Shown: positions 8,569 through 18,197, counted from the stretch's first letter. The stretch: DNA of 64,000 nucleotides from Pseudomonadales bacterium (GCA_002708905.1 PAPM01000030.1:62001-126000), one strand, 5' to 3'. Numbers and translations are program-made. Notes: generated from the letters alone by a model not told the origin.

Positions 8569-9036
8569 TCAACGTTCGACGATGACCACGGTTCCGGCGA
8601 TCTTGTCGTGAAACCCCTGCTTGCGCTTATCCCATGCCACCCACAGAAAGCCAAGCCCCAACGGCAGGACCGACACGAAGTACCCAATATAACGCAGCAC
8701 CAAGCGCCCGTTGGACACCGGCTCGAAGGTATCGGCATCCACAATCTTGCCTTTGAACGCCATCTTGCCGGGAGTGGACGCAAACCGGATCCACAAAGCC
8801 ACAATCAACACAGCAGGGATAGCTAACTGCATGCCCAGGTTGGTCATCAGGTACTGGCTGCTTTCTTCATCCATCGGCATCACCAGCAGTAAAACAAACA
8901 TGAGAATAAAAAGCAGGACACCAATCCAGATGTTGTCCAGAATGGAAGCCAACACCCGCATCCAGAAACCCATATATTGATGTTCAATCTCTGTTTGCGT
9001 TACGTCTGCATCCGGCGTTTGGTAGGCATTACTCAT
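8569..9036 (-). CDS. RDD-family membrane protein
   Basis: 155 residues with three predicted membrane segments (~27-52, ~68-88 and ~118-136). The family signature is seen as GFWMRVLASILDN near residue 23 (Arg and Asp), TPGKMAFKGKIVD near 88, and WDKRKQGFHDKIAGTVV near the end. RDD proteins are small inner-membrane proteins, some tied to ion exchange, most of unknown role. Ribosome site AAGGAC. It stands between the GMC operon and the FAH gene without tight spacing, so it is probably its own unit. Confidence 0.85.
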   Translation of the reverse strand: MSNAYQTPDADVTQTEIEHQYMGFWMRVLASILDNIWIGVLLFILMFVLLLVMPMDEESSQYLMTNLGMQLAIPAVLIVALWIRFASTPGKMAFKGKIVDADTFEPVSNGRLVLRYIGYFVSVLPLGLGFLWVAWDKRKQGFHDKIAGTVVIVER

Positions 9037-9103
9037 CGCTTATGTCCTTGTTGTTATGATAGTGAAGAGTTAAGAATAGCGAATATCAGACAGCTGTCCT
9101 CAA

Positions 9104-9763
9104 TCAAACCACCCTGGCGGCGCAGCTGAGCACGTCACCCAACGTTGCTTCCAGTTGGTCACCTTCCTGCAACGCCGCGACCCCGGCCGGGGTACCCGTC
9201 ATCACCACGTCACCGAGCTGCAAAGTAAAGTGACGGCTCATATAGCTGATCAGGGAATATAAGGGCGTAATCATATCCGCCGTGGTACCCTGCTGACGTA
9301 CAGCGCCATTAACACTGAGCTGTAACGGCATGTCCATCGGGTCGGTAACCACACTGGCAGGAACAAACCCGGATAAGGGGCAGGCACCATCAAAACTTTT
9401 GGCGATTTCCCAGGGATGGCTCTTTTCTTTTAACCTCGACTGCAGGTCCCGCAACGTCAGATCCAACCCAAGGCCGAACCCGAGAATAGCGTCCTTCACT
9501 TCTTGCTCAGTCGCGTTAGTCAGCGTTTTGCCAATCAGCACCGACATTTCCAGTTCGTGATGACAGGAGCCCTGCTCTTTGGGAATCAGGATCTCACCGG
9601 TGAAAGGTACAATCGCTGTTGCCGGCTTGATAAATAAAATTGGAGAAGTAGGCACAGGATTATTCAATTCCTTGGCGTGCTCCGCATAGTTGCGGCCCAC
9701 ACACACCACTTTGCCTACAGGCAGACCCAGAGTTTCACCATCTAAACTGTGCTGATATGCCAT
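9104..9763 (-). CDS. Fumarylacetoacetate hydrolase-family protein (acylpyruvase-like)
   Basis: 219 residues, the length of the short YcgM/FAHD1-type members. The N-terminal VCVGRNYAEHAKEL and ILFIKPATAIVPFTGEI are diagnostic. The metal-binding acidic residues are in HHELEMSVLIGK and GLGLDLTLRDLQ, and MTGTPAGVA closes the fold. Members hydrolyse acylpyruvates or decarboxylate oxaloacetate using Mg. It is 24 bases downstream of the Dabb gene and in line with the FAD-linked dehydrogenase, so the three form a leftward operon opposite serA. Confidence 0.85.
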   Translation of the reverse strand: MAYQHSLDGETLGLPVGKVVCVGRNYAEHAKELNNPVPTSPILFIKPATAIVPFTGEILIPKEQGSCHHELEMSVLIGKTLTNATEQEVKDAILGFGLGLDLTLRDLQSRLKEKSHPWEIAKSFDGACPLSGFVPASVVTDPMDMPLQLSVNGAVRQQGTTADMITPLYSLISYMSRHFTLQLGDVVMTGTPAGVAALQEGDQLEATLGDVLSCAARVV

Positions 9764-9787
9764 GTACTGCTCGCTTATTTTATCCGT

Positions 9788-10093
9788 TCAATCAATTTCG
9801 TAATCGACAACCCGACGCTCGCTGCGGATCGCTTTCATAAACGGAAAGACCGCCACATGTTCAGGATGCTGTTGATAACGCTCCAGCGCGGCGCGATCTT
9901 CAAATTCTGAATACAAGATCAAATCCATAGACGTATCCGAGCAGGAAAAATCGATACCCACTTCCAGCTTCAACAAGCCCGGCACCTTACAATTGAGCGC
10001 TTCCAGTTTAGTTTTCGCCAGCTGCGCGTTTTCCGCTTTGCTGGTGCCTTCCGCCTGGTCCAGCAACTTCCACATTACGATATGTTTAATCAT
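9788..10093 (-). CDS. Dabb (stress-responsive A/B barrel) domain protein
   Basis: 101 residues. It begins MIKHIVMWKLLD, the usual opening of Dabb proteins, with the dimeric alpha+beta barrel pattern throughout (VGIDFSCSDTSMDLILYSEF, then LERYQQHPEHVAVFPFM). Bacterial members often sit with hydrolases or dehydrogenases, and their activity is usually unknown. Located 12 bases downstream of the FAD dehydrogenase. Confidence 0.85.
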   Translation of the reverse strand: MIKHIVMWKLLDQAEGTSKAENAQLAKTKLEALNCKVPGLLKLEVGIDFSCSDTSMDLILYSEFEDRAALERYQQHPEHVAVFPFMKAIRSERRVVDYEID

Positions 10094-10105
10094 GGTGAAC
10101 GCCTA

Positions 10106-11503
10106 TTACAGATCAAACACTTTACCGGGGTTCATAACGTTGTTGGGATCGAAGGTAAGCTTCACCGCACGCATGTAATCAATCTCGGCCGCACTGCGCG
10201 TGTATTGCAGATAAGGCTTTTTAGTCATGCCCACCCCATGCTCGGCAGACACACTGCCGTTGTATTTCTGCACGGTCTCGAACACCTGGGTATTCACCTG
10301 TTCGCAACGCTGGAAAAATTCTTCCTGGCTCAGGGCCTGGGGCTTCAGAATATTCAGGTGCAGGTTGCCGTCGCCGATATGTCCGAACCAAACAATTTCA
10401 AAATCCGGATACTGGCTGCTGACGATGTGGTCGATTTCCTCGAGGAAATCCGGCACTTTCGATACCACGACGGAAACATCATTCTTGTAGGGGGTAAACG
10501 GAGCAATGGTTTCGCTGATACCTTCCCGCAAGCGCCACAGGTTGGCGGCCTGGGTTTCGCTCTGGCTGATCACGCCATCCAGTACCCAGCCTTCCTCCAC
10601 GCATTTCTCGAACAGGTTCATGGCCTGCTCCAACACGTCTTCAGTGGGAGCCTCGAATTCCAGCAGCGCGTAATAGGGTGTGGCGGCCTCAAACGGACGG
10701 GGCACATCCTGATGCTCGGTCACCAGTTGCACGGCTTTGTCGGAGAAAAACTCGAACGCGGTCAGGTCGATCTGGCTCTGGAACGTCTCCAGAACTTTCA
10801 TAATGGCGCGGAATTCCGGCACACCCAGCACTAATACGGTTAGATTCTTGGGCGAGCGGGCCAGCTTCATGGTAGCCTCGACGATAAAGCCCAAAGTGCC
10901 TTCGGCGCCGATAAACAGATGGCGGAAGTCGTAGCCGGTGGCGTTTTTGTCCAGGCCCACGTTCAGATCCAGCAGGTCTCCTTTCCCGGTCACCACTTTC
11001 AGGCCCTTCACCCAGTCCCGGGTCATACCATAGCGAATGACCTTGATGCCGCCGGCATTAGTGGAGATATTGCCCCCCAACTGGCTGGAACCAGCGGAGG
11101 CAAAGTCCACCGGATAGTAAAGATTGTTTTCTTCCGCAAACTGCTGCAGCTGCTCAGTGACCACACCGGCCTGGCACTGCACGGTGCGATCTACCGGATT
11201 AAAATCATTGATTTTATTCATCAAATCAAAGGCCACCACCACTTCACCATTGGCCGCCACTGCCGCCGCGCTCAAGCCCGTTCGGCCACCGGAAGGCACC
11301 AGGCCCAGCTTGTGTTCATTGGCAAAACGCACAATGGCCTGCACCTGCTCGACCGTTTTCGGCATAACAATGGCCAGGGGCGCCGGCTCGTACTTCCTGG
11401 TCCAGTCACAACCGTAATGCTTGAGGCTGTCGGCGTCGGTCAGTAAACGTCCCTCATCCACAAGTTGGCTTAATCCGGCAATAATCTGGTTGGTGTCGGT
11501 CAT
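10106..11503 (-). CDS. FAD-linked D-2-hydroxyacid (probably D-2-hydroxyglutarate) dehydrogenase
   Basis: 465 residues. The FAD_binding_4 domain covers ~38-215 (PSGGRTGLSAAAVA; QLGGNISTNAGGIKVIRYG) and the FAD-oxidase C-terminal domain ~220-463, with GHIGDGNLHLNIL and the metal/active-site SAEHGVGMTKKPY. This is the D-lactate / D-2-hydroxyglutarate dehydrogenase family. It is divergent from serA across ~220 bases. Published work on Pseudomonas stutzeri showed D-2-hydroxyglutarate dehydrogenase and SerA are functionally coupled: SerA reduces 2-oxoglutarate and D2HGDH re-oxidises the product, driving serine synthesis. The same pairing is likely here. Confidence 0.82.
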   Translation of the reverse strand: MTDTNQIIAGLSQLVDEGRLLTDADSLKHYGCDWTRKYEPAPLAIVMPKTVEQVQAIVRFANEHKLGLVPSGGRTGLSAAAVAANGEVVVAFDLMNKINDFNPVDRTVQCQAGVVTEQLQQFAEENNLYYPVDFASAGSSQLGGNISTNAGGIKVIRYGMTRDWVKGLKVVTGKGDLLDLNVGLDKNATGYDFRHLFIGAEGTLGFIVEATMKLARSPKNLTVLVLGVPEFRAIMKVLETFQSQIDLTAFEFFSDKAVQLVTEHQDVPRPFEAATPYYALLEFEAPTEDVLEQAMNLFEKCVEEGWVLDGVISQSETQAANLWRLREGISETIAPFTPYKNDVSVVVSKVPDFLEEIDHIVSSQYPDFEIVWFGHIGDGNLHLNILKPQALSQEEFFQRCEQVNTQVFETVQKYNGSVSAEHGVGMTKKPYLQYTRSAAEIDYMRAVKLTFDPNNVMNPGKVFDL

Positions 11504-11720
11504 GGTTTTCTCTTTAAATACAGCTGGTTATTCAGAAATCAGAGGCGACTAGATAGTCATAAGCCCCATGGACAGGCAATCCGGCAGAGCGACATTAGGG
11601 AATTTCACGTCACCATGTGAGATTTTCACGGATCTTTTCACGGTGCGGGACTGCGTTTTCGATGCGATATGATACCATAGCCGCCCTCAAAGCTACCCCC
11701 ATTTGATACGAGTAAACAGC

Positions 11721-12950
11721 ATGAGCACGACTTCTCTGGATAAAAGCAAAATCCGCATTCTGTTGTTGGAAGGCGTCCACCAATCAGCCGTTGATAACTT
11801 CGAGCGGGCCGGGTACAGCAACATCGAGTACCTGAAAACCTCCCTCCCTGACGACCAGCTGAAAGAGAAGATTGCTGACGCTCACTTTGTCGGCATCCGT
11901 TCCCGCACCCAGCTCACCGAAGAGATCTTCGAAGCGGCCCAGAAGCTGATCGCCGTGGGCTGTTTCTGTATCGGGACCAACCAGGTGGACCTGGGGGCCG
12001 CCCTGGCCCGAGGTATCCCCGTATTCAACGCGCCTTTCTCCAACACCCGTTCGGTAGCGGAACTGGTGCTGGCGGAAGCCATCCTGTTGCTGCGCGGCAT
12101 TCCTGAGAAAAACGCTGTCTGTCACCGGGGTGGCTGGCAGAAGACCGCCACCAACAGCTTTGAAATCCGCGGTAAGACACTGGGCATTATTGGCTACGGC
12201 AACATCGGTTCCCAGTTGAGCGTCATCGCCGAAAACCTGGGTATGAAAGTGAAGTTCTATGACGTGGTGACCAAACTGCCGTTGGGCAATGCCTCCCAGG
12301 TGAACACCCTGGACGAACTGCTGGAACAGTCTGACATCGTCACTCTGCACGTGCCGGAAACCGCCGCCACCAAATATATGTTCGGCAAGGACCAGCTGGC
12401 GAAGATGAAGCCCACCAGCATCCTGATCAACGCTTCCCGCGGCACCGTGGTGGACATTGATGCCCTGGCGCAAACCCTGAGCGAAAAGAAAATCCTGGGC
12501 GCCGCCATCGACGTGTTCCCGGTTGAACCCCGCGGCAACGATGAAGAATTCGTTTCACCCCTGCGTGAATTCGATAACGTGATCCTGACGCCGCACATCG
12601 GCGGCAGTACCCTGGAAGCCCAGGTCAACATCGGTGGCGAAGTATCCGAGAAGTTCATCAAGTACAGCGACAACGGTTCCACCATTTCAGCGGTGAACTT
12701 CCCGGAAGTGGCGCTGCCCGTTCACGACAACGTGCACCGTATTCTGCACATCCACCACAACGTACCCGGCGTACTGTCCAACATCAACCGCCTGTTCTCT
12801 GACAACAACATCAATATCTGCGGTCAGTATTTGCAGACCAATAACAAGATCGGTTACGTGGTGATTGATATCGATAAAGCGCACAGTGAATTGGCGCTGG
12901 AGAAATTGAAAGAAGTGGAAGGAACCATTCGGTGTCGGGTATTGTATTAA
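11721..12950 (+). CDS. serA: D-3-phosphoglycerate dehydrogenase
   Basis: 409 residues from the ATG at 11721; E. coli SerA has 410. A TTG 18 bases earlier is in frame but unlikely. Substrate and NAD domains: IRSRTQLTEEIFEAAQKL, the Rossmann GIIGYGNIGSQL (~150-160), NASRGTVVDIDAL with the catalytic Arg nearby, and HIGGSTLEAQ with the catalytic His. A C-terminal ACT domain (~335-409: NVPGVLSNINRLFSDNNINI) gives serine feedback control in this class. It catalyses the first step of serine biosynthesis. Divergent from the D-2-hydroxyacid dehydrogenase. Confidence 0.96.
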   Translation: MSTTSLDKSKIRILLLEGVHQSAVDNFERAGYSNIEYLKTSLPDDQLKEKIADAHFVGIRSRTQLTEEIFEAAQKLIAVGCFCIGTNQVDLGAALARGIPVFNAPFSNTRSVAELVLAEAILLLRGIPEKNAVCHRGGWQKTATNSFEIRGKTLGIIGYGNIGSQLSVIAENLGMKVKFYDVVTKLPLGNASQVNTLDELLEQSDIVTLHVPETAATKYMFGKDQLAKMKPTSILINASRGTVVDIDALAQTLSEKKILGAAIDVFPVEPRGNDEEFVSPLREFDNVILTPHIGGSTLEAQVNIGGEVSEKFIKYSDNGSTISAVNFPEVALPVHDNVHRILHIHHNVPGVLSNINRLFSDNNINICGQYLQTNNKIGYVVIDIDKAHSELALEKLKEVEGTIRCRVLY

Positions 12951-12966
12951 CACAGCGAAATAATCT

Positions 12967-13707
12967 ATGAGCAAGATATCAAAAGCATTATTTAACTTCT
13001 CCCAATACATGGGAGTCGTGTTTTCTTCAGCTTATGACCGCAAGTTTCTTTCTAAAGATGTCACAGAGCCAAAGCATGTCGGCCACAAAGATTGGCAGGA
13101 ATATCTTTACGGAATTTACAATAAACCTGGAATGAAGATTCTTGAGGTTGGCAGCAGAGAGGTAACAGGCTCATCAAATGCGCGGGAAAGATTCTCTAAT
13201 GCTGAATATGTTGGATTTGACTACTACCCAGGCAACAATGTAGACGTTGTAGGCGATGCTCATAAGCTGTCGAGCTATTTTCAAGAAGACGTAAAATTTG
13301 ATCTAATTTATTCCAGCGCTTGCTTCGAACACTTTGCGATGCCTTGGATTGTGGCAGGCGAAATAAAGAAATTGCTAAAGCTGGGTGGATGCGTCTTCGT
13401 TGAAACGCACTTTTCCTTTTCTTCCCACGAAAGACCATGGAATTTCTTTCAGTTCAGCGACATGGCGTTGAAAGCCCTCTTTTCTGAAGCCATGGGATTT
13501 GACTGTATTGATTGTGGCATGTCAAGCCCAATAGTTGGGCGTTTTTCCAAATACGCCGCCCCCAACCTTCGCTACAAGCCGGTAAAGGGCCTGTATTGCC
13601 ATAGTGAATACTTTGGCCGAAAATCCAGGGAAGCAGAGGACTTCAACTGGATCAACATGGATCTCGAGCAAATAGTGGGAGATACAAGATATCCTCCGCC
13701 GAAATAA
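12967..13707 (+). CDS. Class I SAM-dependent methyltransferase
   Basis: 246 residues. Motif I is KILEVGSREVTGSS (~56-69), followed by YVGFDYYPGNNVDVVGDAH (motif II acidic residue) and FDLIYSSACFEH (motif IV). The C-terminal third is divergent and may bind the substrate. Similar proteins occur in glycan and lipopolysaccharide clusters, but none is nearby. Its base composition is clearly more A+T-rich than serA and the beta-propeller gene on either side, which suggests recent acquisition. It follows serA by 16 bases and is closed by a strong terminator. Confidence 0.75.
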   Translation: MSKISKALFNFSQYMGVVFSSAYDRKFLSKDVTEPKHVGHKDWQEYLYGIYNKPGMKILEVGSREVTGSSNARERFSNAEYVGFDYYPGNNVDVVGDAHKLSSYFQEDVKFDLIYSSACFEHFAMPWIVAGEIKKLLKLGGCVFVETHFSFSSHERPWNFFQFSDMALKALFSEAMGFDCIDCGMSSPIVGRFSKYAAPNLRYKPVKGLYCHSEYFGRKSREAEDFNWINMDLEQIVGDTRYPPPK

Positions 13708-13797
13708 TATGTTTGCTGATTGAGCATTTCGCCCACACTGAGAATACGCCGCTGTTTATAGAACGGAATCTCGTGTTTCATGGCATATACGCCAATA

Positions 13798-13826
13798 AAA
13801 AAGGTCCGCTTTCTGTGGGCCTTTTT
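13798..13826 (+). terminator. Rho-independent terminator after the methyltransferase
   Basis: Stem AAAAAGGTCC / GGGCCTTTTT (10 pairs with one G-T) around a 9-base loop; the T-run is part of the descending arm. The rest of the 13708-14024 gap shows no gene. Confidence 0.85.
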
Positions 13827-14024
13827 ACTCTACAATTTCTTTTACTTAGGGCACCCCCCAACGCGCTACCCGATTCCCTACCAGTCCAAGCTCCGTGACA
13901 CTTTCTCAATACTTTCGTGAGGATTACGTGCCCTCGAAAGATCACACTGGTCATGCGTTGAAGCCCTAGTGGCTCCATTACCCAAGCAGAAGTAACCTAT
14001 TCATCTCATTTCAGGACCAGAACC

Positions 14025-15134
14025 ATGATTAACAAAATGTTAACCCGTTGTCTGTCAGCCATGATATTGCTCGGCAGCGTATCCCTTCCCGCCTGGGCAG
14101 GCCATTTTTCACCCAGCAAAGTCTTCACCATGACCAACTCCCCTGAGGGCAATGAAGTCCTCATGTTTACCCATCACCCCTATCAGGGTCTGATTCCCGA
14201 CGGCAGCTATGACACTGGCGGTAACGGCACCGGCTCCGGGCTGGGTAATCAAGGCGCCGTGGTCATCAGCAAAAACGGACATTGGCTGTTTGTGGTCAAC
14301 GCCGGCAGCAACAGCCTGTCTCTGTTCAAGGTGAGCGATCACAGCATCACATTACTCACCACCGTAGATAGCGCCGGGGAAAGACCGGTCAGCGTCACCC
14401 AGCACAAAAACAAGGTGTTCGTGCTGAACGCCGGCAGCGACTCCATCGCCGGCTTCAAGTTGATGCACGACGGCTCACTGGAACTGATTGAAAACTCGGT
14501 ACGCAGCCTTAGTGGCAGCGGTGTTGGTGCAGCGCAGATCAGTTTTACCCCCTGGGGTGACGGCTTGCTGGTCACGGAAAAAGCCACCAATCTGATTACC
14601 AGCTTTGCTGTAAGCGATGAAGGTATTCCTGGCGAGGCCATTGTGAACGAGTCCGCAGGTACAACGCCATTTGGCTTTGCCTTTGATCGCTACGGCCATG
14701 CCATCGTCAGTGAAGCCAATGGTGGTGCCGCGGATGCCAGCAGCCTCTCATCCTATCGGGTGAACGACAACGGTTCCCTGAGTGTATTGGCGTCTGCCGT
14801 ACCGACCACCGAAACCACAGCCTGTTGGGTGGTCATGTCCGCCAACGGTCGTACCGCGTTCACCACCAACGCCGGCTCTTCTTCCATCTCGGCATTTAAA
14901 GTAAAGCGCAACGGCACGTTGAAGCTGACCACAGAAGACGGTGTTGCCGGCTTCACCGGTGAAGGTAGCGCTCCAATCGATATGGCACTTTCCGATAACG
15001 GAAAATTCCTCTACACCCTGAGTGCTGCGGACGGCAGCATTGCTGCATTCCTTGTGTTGGGCAATCGCTATCTGGTAGCCCTGCCGGGGGCCACCGGATT
15101 GGCGACAGGATTGAATGGACTGGCGGCGTTCTAA
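14025..15134 (+). CDS. Exported beta-propeller (lactonase-like) protein
   Basis: 369 residues with a clear signal peptide (MINKMLTRCLSAMILLG ... PAWAG, cleavage near residue 26). The body consists of repeated blades with the VVISKNGHWLFVVNAGSNSLSLF-type pattern, repeated as VFVLNAGSDSIAGFKL, AFTTNAGSSSISAFKV and LYTLSAADGSIAAFLV. This is the 6-phosphogluconolactonase/YVTN beta-propeller superfamily. An exported member is unlikely to be a cytosolic lactonase, and its ligand is unknown. Monocistronic. Confidence 0.8.
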   Translation: MINKMLTRCLSAMILLGSVSLPAWAGHFSPSKVFTMTNSPEGNEVLMFTHHPYQGLIPDGSYDTGGNGTGSGLGNQGAVVISKNGHWLFVVNAGSNSLSLFKVSDHSITLLTTVDSAGERPVSVTQHKNKVFVLNAGSDSIAGFKLMHDGSLELIENSVRSLSGSGVGAAQISFTPWGDGLLVTEKATNLITSFAVSDEGIPGEAIVNESAGTTPFGFAFDRYGHAIVSEANGGAADASSLSSYRVNDNGSLSVLASAVPTTETTACWVVMSANGRTAFTTNAGSSSISAFKVKRNGTLKLTTEDGVAGFTGEGSAPIDMALSDNGKFLYTLSAADGSIAAFLVLGNRYLVALPGATGLATGLNGLAAF

Positions 15135-15143
15135 GGTAGTTCC

Positions 15144-15170
15144 GGTTCCCGGCGAAAGCGGCCGGGAACC
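15144..15170 (+). terminator. Hairpin after the beta-propeller gene
   Basis: Perfect 10-base stem GGTTCCCGGC / GCCGGGAACC with a 7-base loop, 9 bases after the stop codon. The following bases (TTCAGTTCC) are only weakly T-rich. Confidence 0.55.
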
Positions 15171-15326
15171 TTCAGTTCCAGTCCGTTCCGCTCTTAATCT
15201 CTTCAGCAAAGTCGCAAAGTCACTCGCAAAACACCTTCAGCCTTGGCGCCCAAGACCCGAAAGCTCAAATCCGGAACAGTAAACAACTTTGATTCTTTCG
15301 CGTCACCTGATGTTAGAAAATCCGCG

Positions 15327-16679
15327 TTACGCAGCAACTATTAGCGTATACAGAAAGCCGGCCGCCGCACTCAACGCAATCACCCGCAGGATGCTCCATT
15401 GCAGTTGGTGCAGCATGGCAACACAGATGATTCCCCAGCCCAGCGAAGGTATATCCAACCCAAATAATGGCCCGGCGCCGATGCCATTGGGGAACAACAC
15501 ATGCTCACCAAAGAACAAGGCCAGGTTCAGAATCACTCCCACCACCGCGGCGGTAATACCGGTTAGCGGTGCGGTGAGTTTCAGTTGATTACGGCTGGCT
15601 TCCACCAAAGGACCGCCCAACAGAATAAAGAGAAAAGACGGCAGAAAGGTAAAGAAGGTCACCACTGTTGCTGCCAGCATACCACCTAACGCCAACGCAT
15701 CAGGCCCTAGCACTTCTTTGGTCCAGCCCCCGACAAACCCAACATAAGCCACCACCATAATCAACGGCCCCGGCGTGGTTTCTCCCAATGCCAAACCATC
15801 CATCATCTGAGTGGCAGAAAGCCAACCGTAATTTTCTACGCCCCCCTGCACAACGTAGGGTAATACCGCATAGGCACCCCCAAAAGTCAGTAACGCGGCC
15901 TTGGTAAAGAACCACCCCATCAAACTCAAGTCATGTTTGGGCCCCACTGTTGACCACAATAAGCCCATCACCAGCCACCACAACGCCAACCCCACCATCA
16001 CGGTTAGCATCAGGCGACGCCGGGAAAAACGCGCATGCTCCGGAACCGGGCTGTGATCACCGATCAACGCATCCACCACACCATCACTTTTCACTGCAAG
16101 GGAATGTGACGCCTGAAAAATATGGGGCAACCAACGCATGCCGACCCAACCCAGTAACGCAGCACCCAACAAAATCGCTGGAAAAGGCACATTGAATACC
16201 GCCATGGCAAGGAAAGACAACGCCGCAATCCCCCACAGAAACCAGTGTTTTAACGCCCGGGAACCAATGCGCCAGGCCGCCAATAGCACGATGGCCGTAA
16301 CCGCCGGTTTGATACCGTAGAGAATACCGGCCACCAGCGGCAGGTGCCCGAAGCTCAGATAGATCCAACTCAACAGCATCAACAGCAGTAGTGACGGCAG
16401 CACAAACAAACCACCCGCCACGATGCCGCCTCTGACCCCATGCATCAGCCAACCGATGTAGGTGGCCAGTTGCTGCGCCTCCGGCCCTGGTAACACCATG
16501 CAATAGTTCAACGCATGCAGGAAACGCCGCTCCGATATCCAGCGCCGTTTATCCACCAGCTCCTGATGCATCATACTGATCTGGCCGGCCGGCCCACCAA
16601 AGCTGATAAACCCCAGCTTCAACCAGTACCAGAAGGCCTGCCTCAGACTGACCGAATCCCCTTTATGATTCACGCTCAC
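15327..16679 (-). CDS. chrA: Chromate efflux transporter, ChrA family
   Basis: 450 residues, the length of the two-domain CHR family. The N-terminal half has SFGGPAGQISMMHQELV and PGPEAQQLATYIGW. The C-terminal half repeats the fold with FGGAYAVLPYVVQGG and GETTPGPLIMVVAYVGF. About 10-12 membrane segments. The family exports chromate, and some members act on sulfate-like anions. No chrB regulator is near, so the physiological substrate is not proven. Confidence 0.9.
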   Translation of the reverse strand: MSVNHKGDSVSLRQAFWYWLKLGFISFGGPAGQISMMHQELVDKRRWISERRFLHALNYCMVLPGPEAQQLATYIGWLMHGVRGGIVAGGLFVLPSLLLLMLLSWIYLSFGHLPLVAGILYGIKPAVTAIVLLAAWRIGSRALKHWFLWGIAALSFLAMAVFNVPFPAILLGAALLGWVGMRWLPHIFQASHSLAVKSDGVVDALIGDHSPVPEHARFSRRRLMLTVMVGLALWWLVMGLLWSTVGPKHDLSLMGWFFTKAALLTFGGAYAVLPYVVQGGVENYGWLSATQMMDGLALGETTPGPLIMVVAYVGFVGGWTKEVLGPDALALGGMLAATVVTFFTFLPSFLFILLGGPLVEASRNQLKLTAPLTGITAAVVGVILNLALFFGEHVLFPNGIGAGPLFGLDIPSLGWGIICVAMLHQLQWSILRVIALSAAAGFLYTLIVAA

Positions 16680-16764
16680 TCCAACAAATCGTTACGTAAA
16701 TAATCATTGCCAGCGGACGCAGCCCGTCCTACATTCAGGGCTATTAATACCCTATGTGGACATC

Positions 16765-18123
16765 ATGAGCCAACGCCAGATTTATCTCGACAATTTAAAG
16801 ACGTTGTCTGACCAATTGATTACGGTACAGACGCCCATCCGTATTCTGGACAGCATCAAGTGGCCCACTCAATGGCGCCAGCAATTTTTTGAGTCGGACA
16901 TGCGCTGGTTACCGGGAGCCGATGCCGAATATTACCAAACTCTATCCCTGAACTTCGATCCGGACGCCAAGCAGGAAGAGTTCCGCGCCCTGAAAAAGCA
17001 GATAAAACGCAAATTGGGTAAGCAGGACCCCCTCGGCAAATTGCTCATTACCACCACGGAACAGTACATCAAGGTAATTGAACTGTTAAAGGCCCGGGGC
17101 AAAAAGGACTTTGGCCGTTTCAGCACCGAGCTGTATGGTTCGGCCCAGGATCATCTGTTCGGTGACAAGCGCTCCCTGCTGGAAGTGGGGGAACAGCTTT
17201 GCTCCATCTTCTCACAACCGGCGGCCCAGCACATTGCTTTCGCCCAACCCAAACAATACGATGCCACCGAGTCTGTGGCCATTTTACAAAAGCGTCTGAA
17301 TCGTTATTTCACCAAAGGCGAACTGAAAGTCATTCTGTCCGACGGTATCGTGTCCGATGCCGCCGCCGGAGGCGACAGCATCAAGATGAACTCCCGCTCC
17401 CGTTTCTCTGAACGGGACTTGAGGGTGTTGGAAGTGCATGAAGGCTGGGTCCATGTGGGCACCACACTGAACGGTCGCCGCCAACCCTATGCCAGTTGGT
17501 TGAGCGTGGGTTCACCCCGCATTGCTGCCATTCAGGAAGGCCTGGCCCTGCTGATGGAAACCCTCACCTTCAGCAGTTTTCCCTTCCGCGCCCGCCGGGT
17601 CAGTGACCGGGTCAGTGCTATCCATGTGGCGGAACAGGGCGCGGATTTTGTGGAGACTTTTCATCACCTGCGGGATCGGGGGCTGCCGGATGCCGATGCC
17701 TACACCACGACCCAGCGGGTTTTCCGCGGTGGCATGGTCGGCGGACGCTCCGTCTTCACCAAGGACCTGTCCTATGTCAAAGGCTTCGTGGAGAACGTGA
17801 ACTTTATCCGCAGTGCCATCGGTGCCGGACTGCCGGAGCTGATCCCCATGCTGTTTGTGGGCAAGATCACGCTGGAAGATATCCCTGTGTTGTATGAAGC
17901 CTACCTGGAAGGCATTGTGGAACCCCCCCGTTATTTGCCGGATATGTTCCGGGATCTGAACGGGCTGTATGTGTGGTTCGGCTTTTCCAACGGACTATCC
18001 ATGGTGGATATGAAACGGGTGCAGAAGCATTACCTGAAAAGCTTTGATCAGATCACACCGGTGTGCCCGCTGGAGATGGCCCCCAGTCATACTACCGAGG
18101 CCGACCTCGACCCCTTGCCCTAG
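16765..18123 (+). CDS. QEGLA-motif (DUF1704) metalloprotease-like protein
   Basis: 452 residues from the ATG at 16765; a GTG 9 bases earlier is possible. It contains RVLEVHEGWVHVGTTLNG (HExxH-like HEGWVH with the family's variant zinc motif) and AAIQEGLALLMETL, the QEGLA motif that names the family ('flavohemoglobin expression-modulating QEGLA motif protein', DUF1704). The role in vivo is poorly known. Cytoplasmic, no signal peptide, apparently monocistronic and divergent from chrA. Confidence 0.82.
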   Translation: MSQRQIYLDNLKTLSDQLITVQTPIRILDSIKWPTQWRQQFFESDMRWLPGADAEYYQTLSLNFDPDAKQEEFRALKKQIKRKLGKQDPLGKLLITTTEQYIKVIELLKARGKKDFGRFSTELYGSAQDHLFGDKRSLLEVGEQLCSIFSQPAAQHIAFAQPKQYDATESVAILQKRLNRYFTKGELKVILSDGIVSDAAAGGDSIKMNSRSRFSERDLRVLEVHEGWVHVGTTLNGRRQPYASWLSVGSPRIAAIQEGLALLMETLTFSSFPFRARRVSDRVSAIHVAEQGADFVETFHHLRDRGLPDADAYTTTQRVFRGGMVGGRSVFTKDLSYVKGFVENVNFIRSAIGAGLPELIPMLFVGKITLEDIPVLYEAYLEGIVEPPRYLPDMFRDLNGLYVWFGFSNGLSMVDMKRVQKHYLKSFDQITPVCPLEMAPSHTTEADLDPLP

Positions 18124-18178
18124 GGGCTGCCCCTTCGATAGCTTTTATCTATCGCATCATGCAATATGATTTATTTTA

Positions 18179-18197
18179 CTTAATGATAATCATTTGC
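18179..18197 (+). promoter_or_regulatory. Fur-box-like palindrome
   Basis: The 19 bases match the classical Fur box GATAATGATAATCATTATC at 15 positions, including the whole TAATGATAATCATT centre. It lies 58 bases upstream of the DUF2061 gene. Confidence 0.6.
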
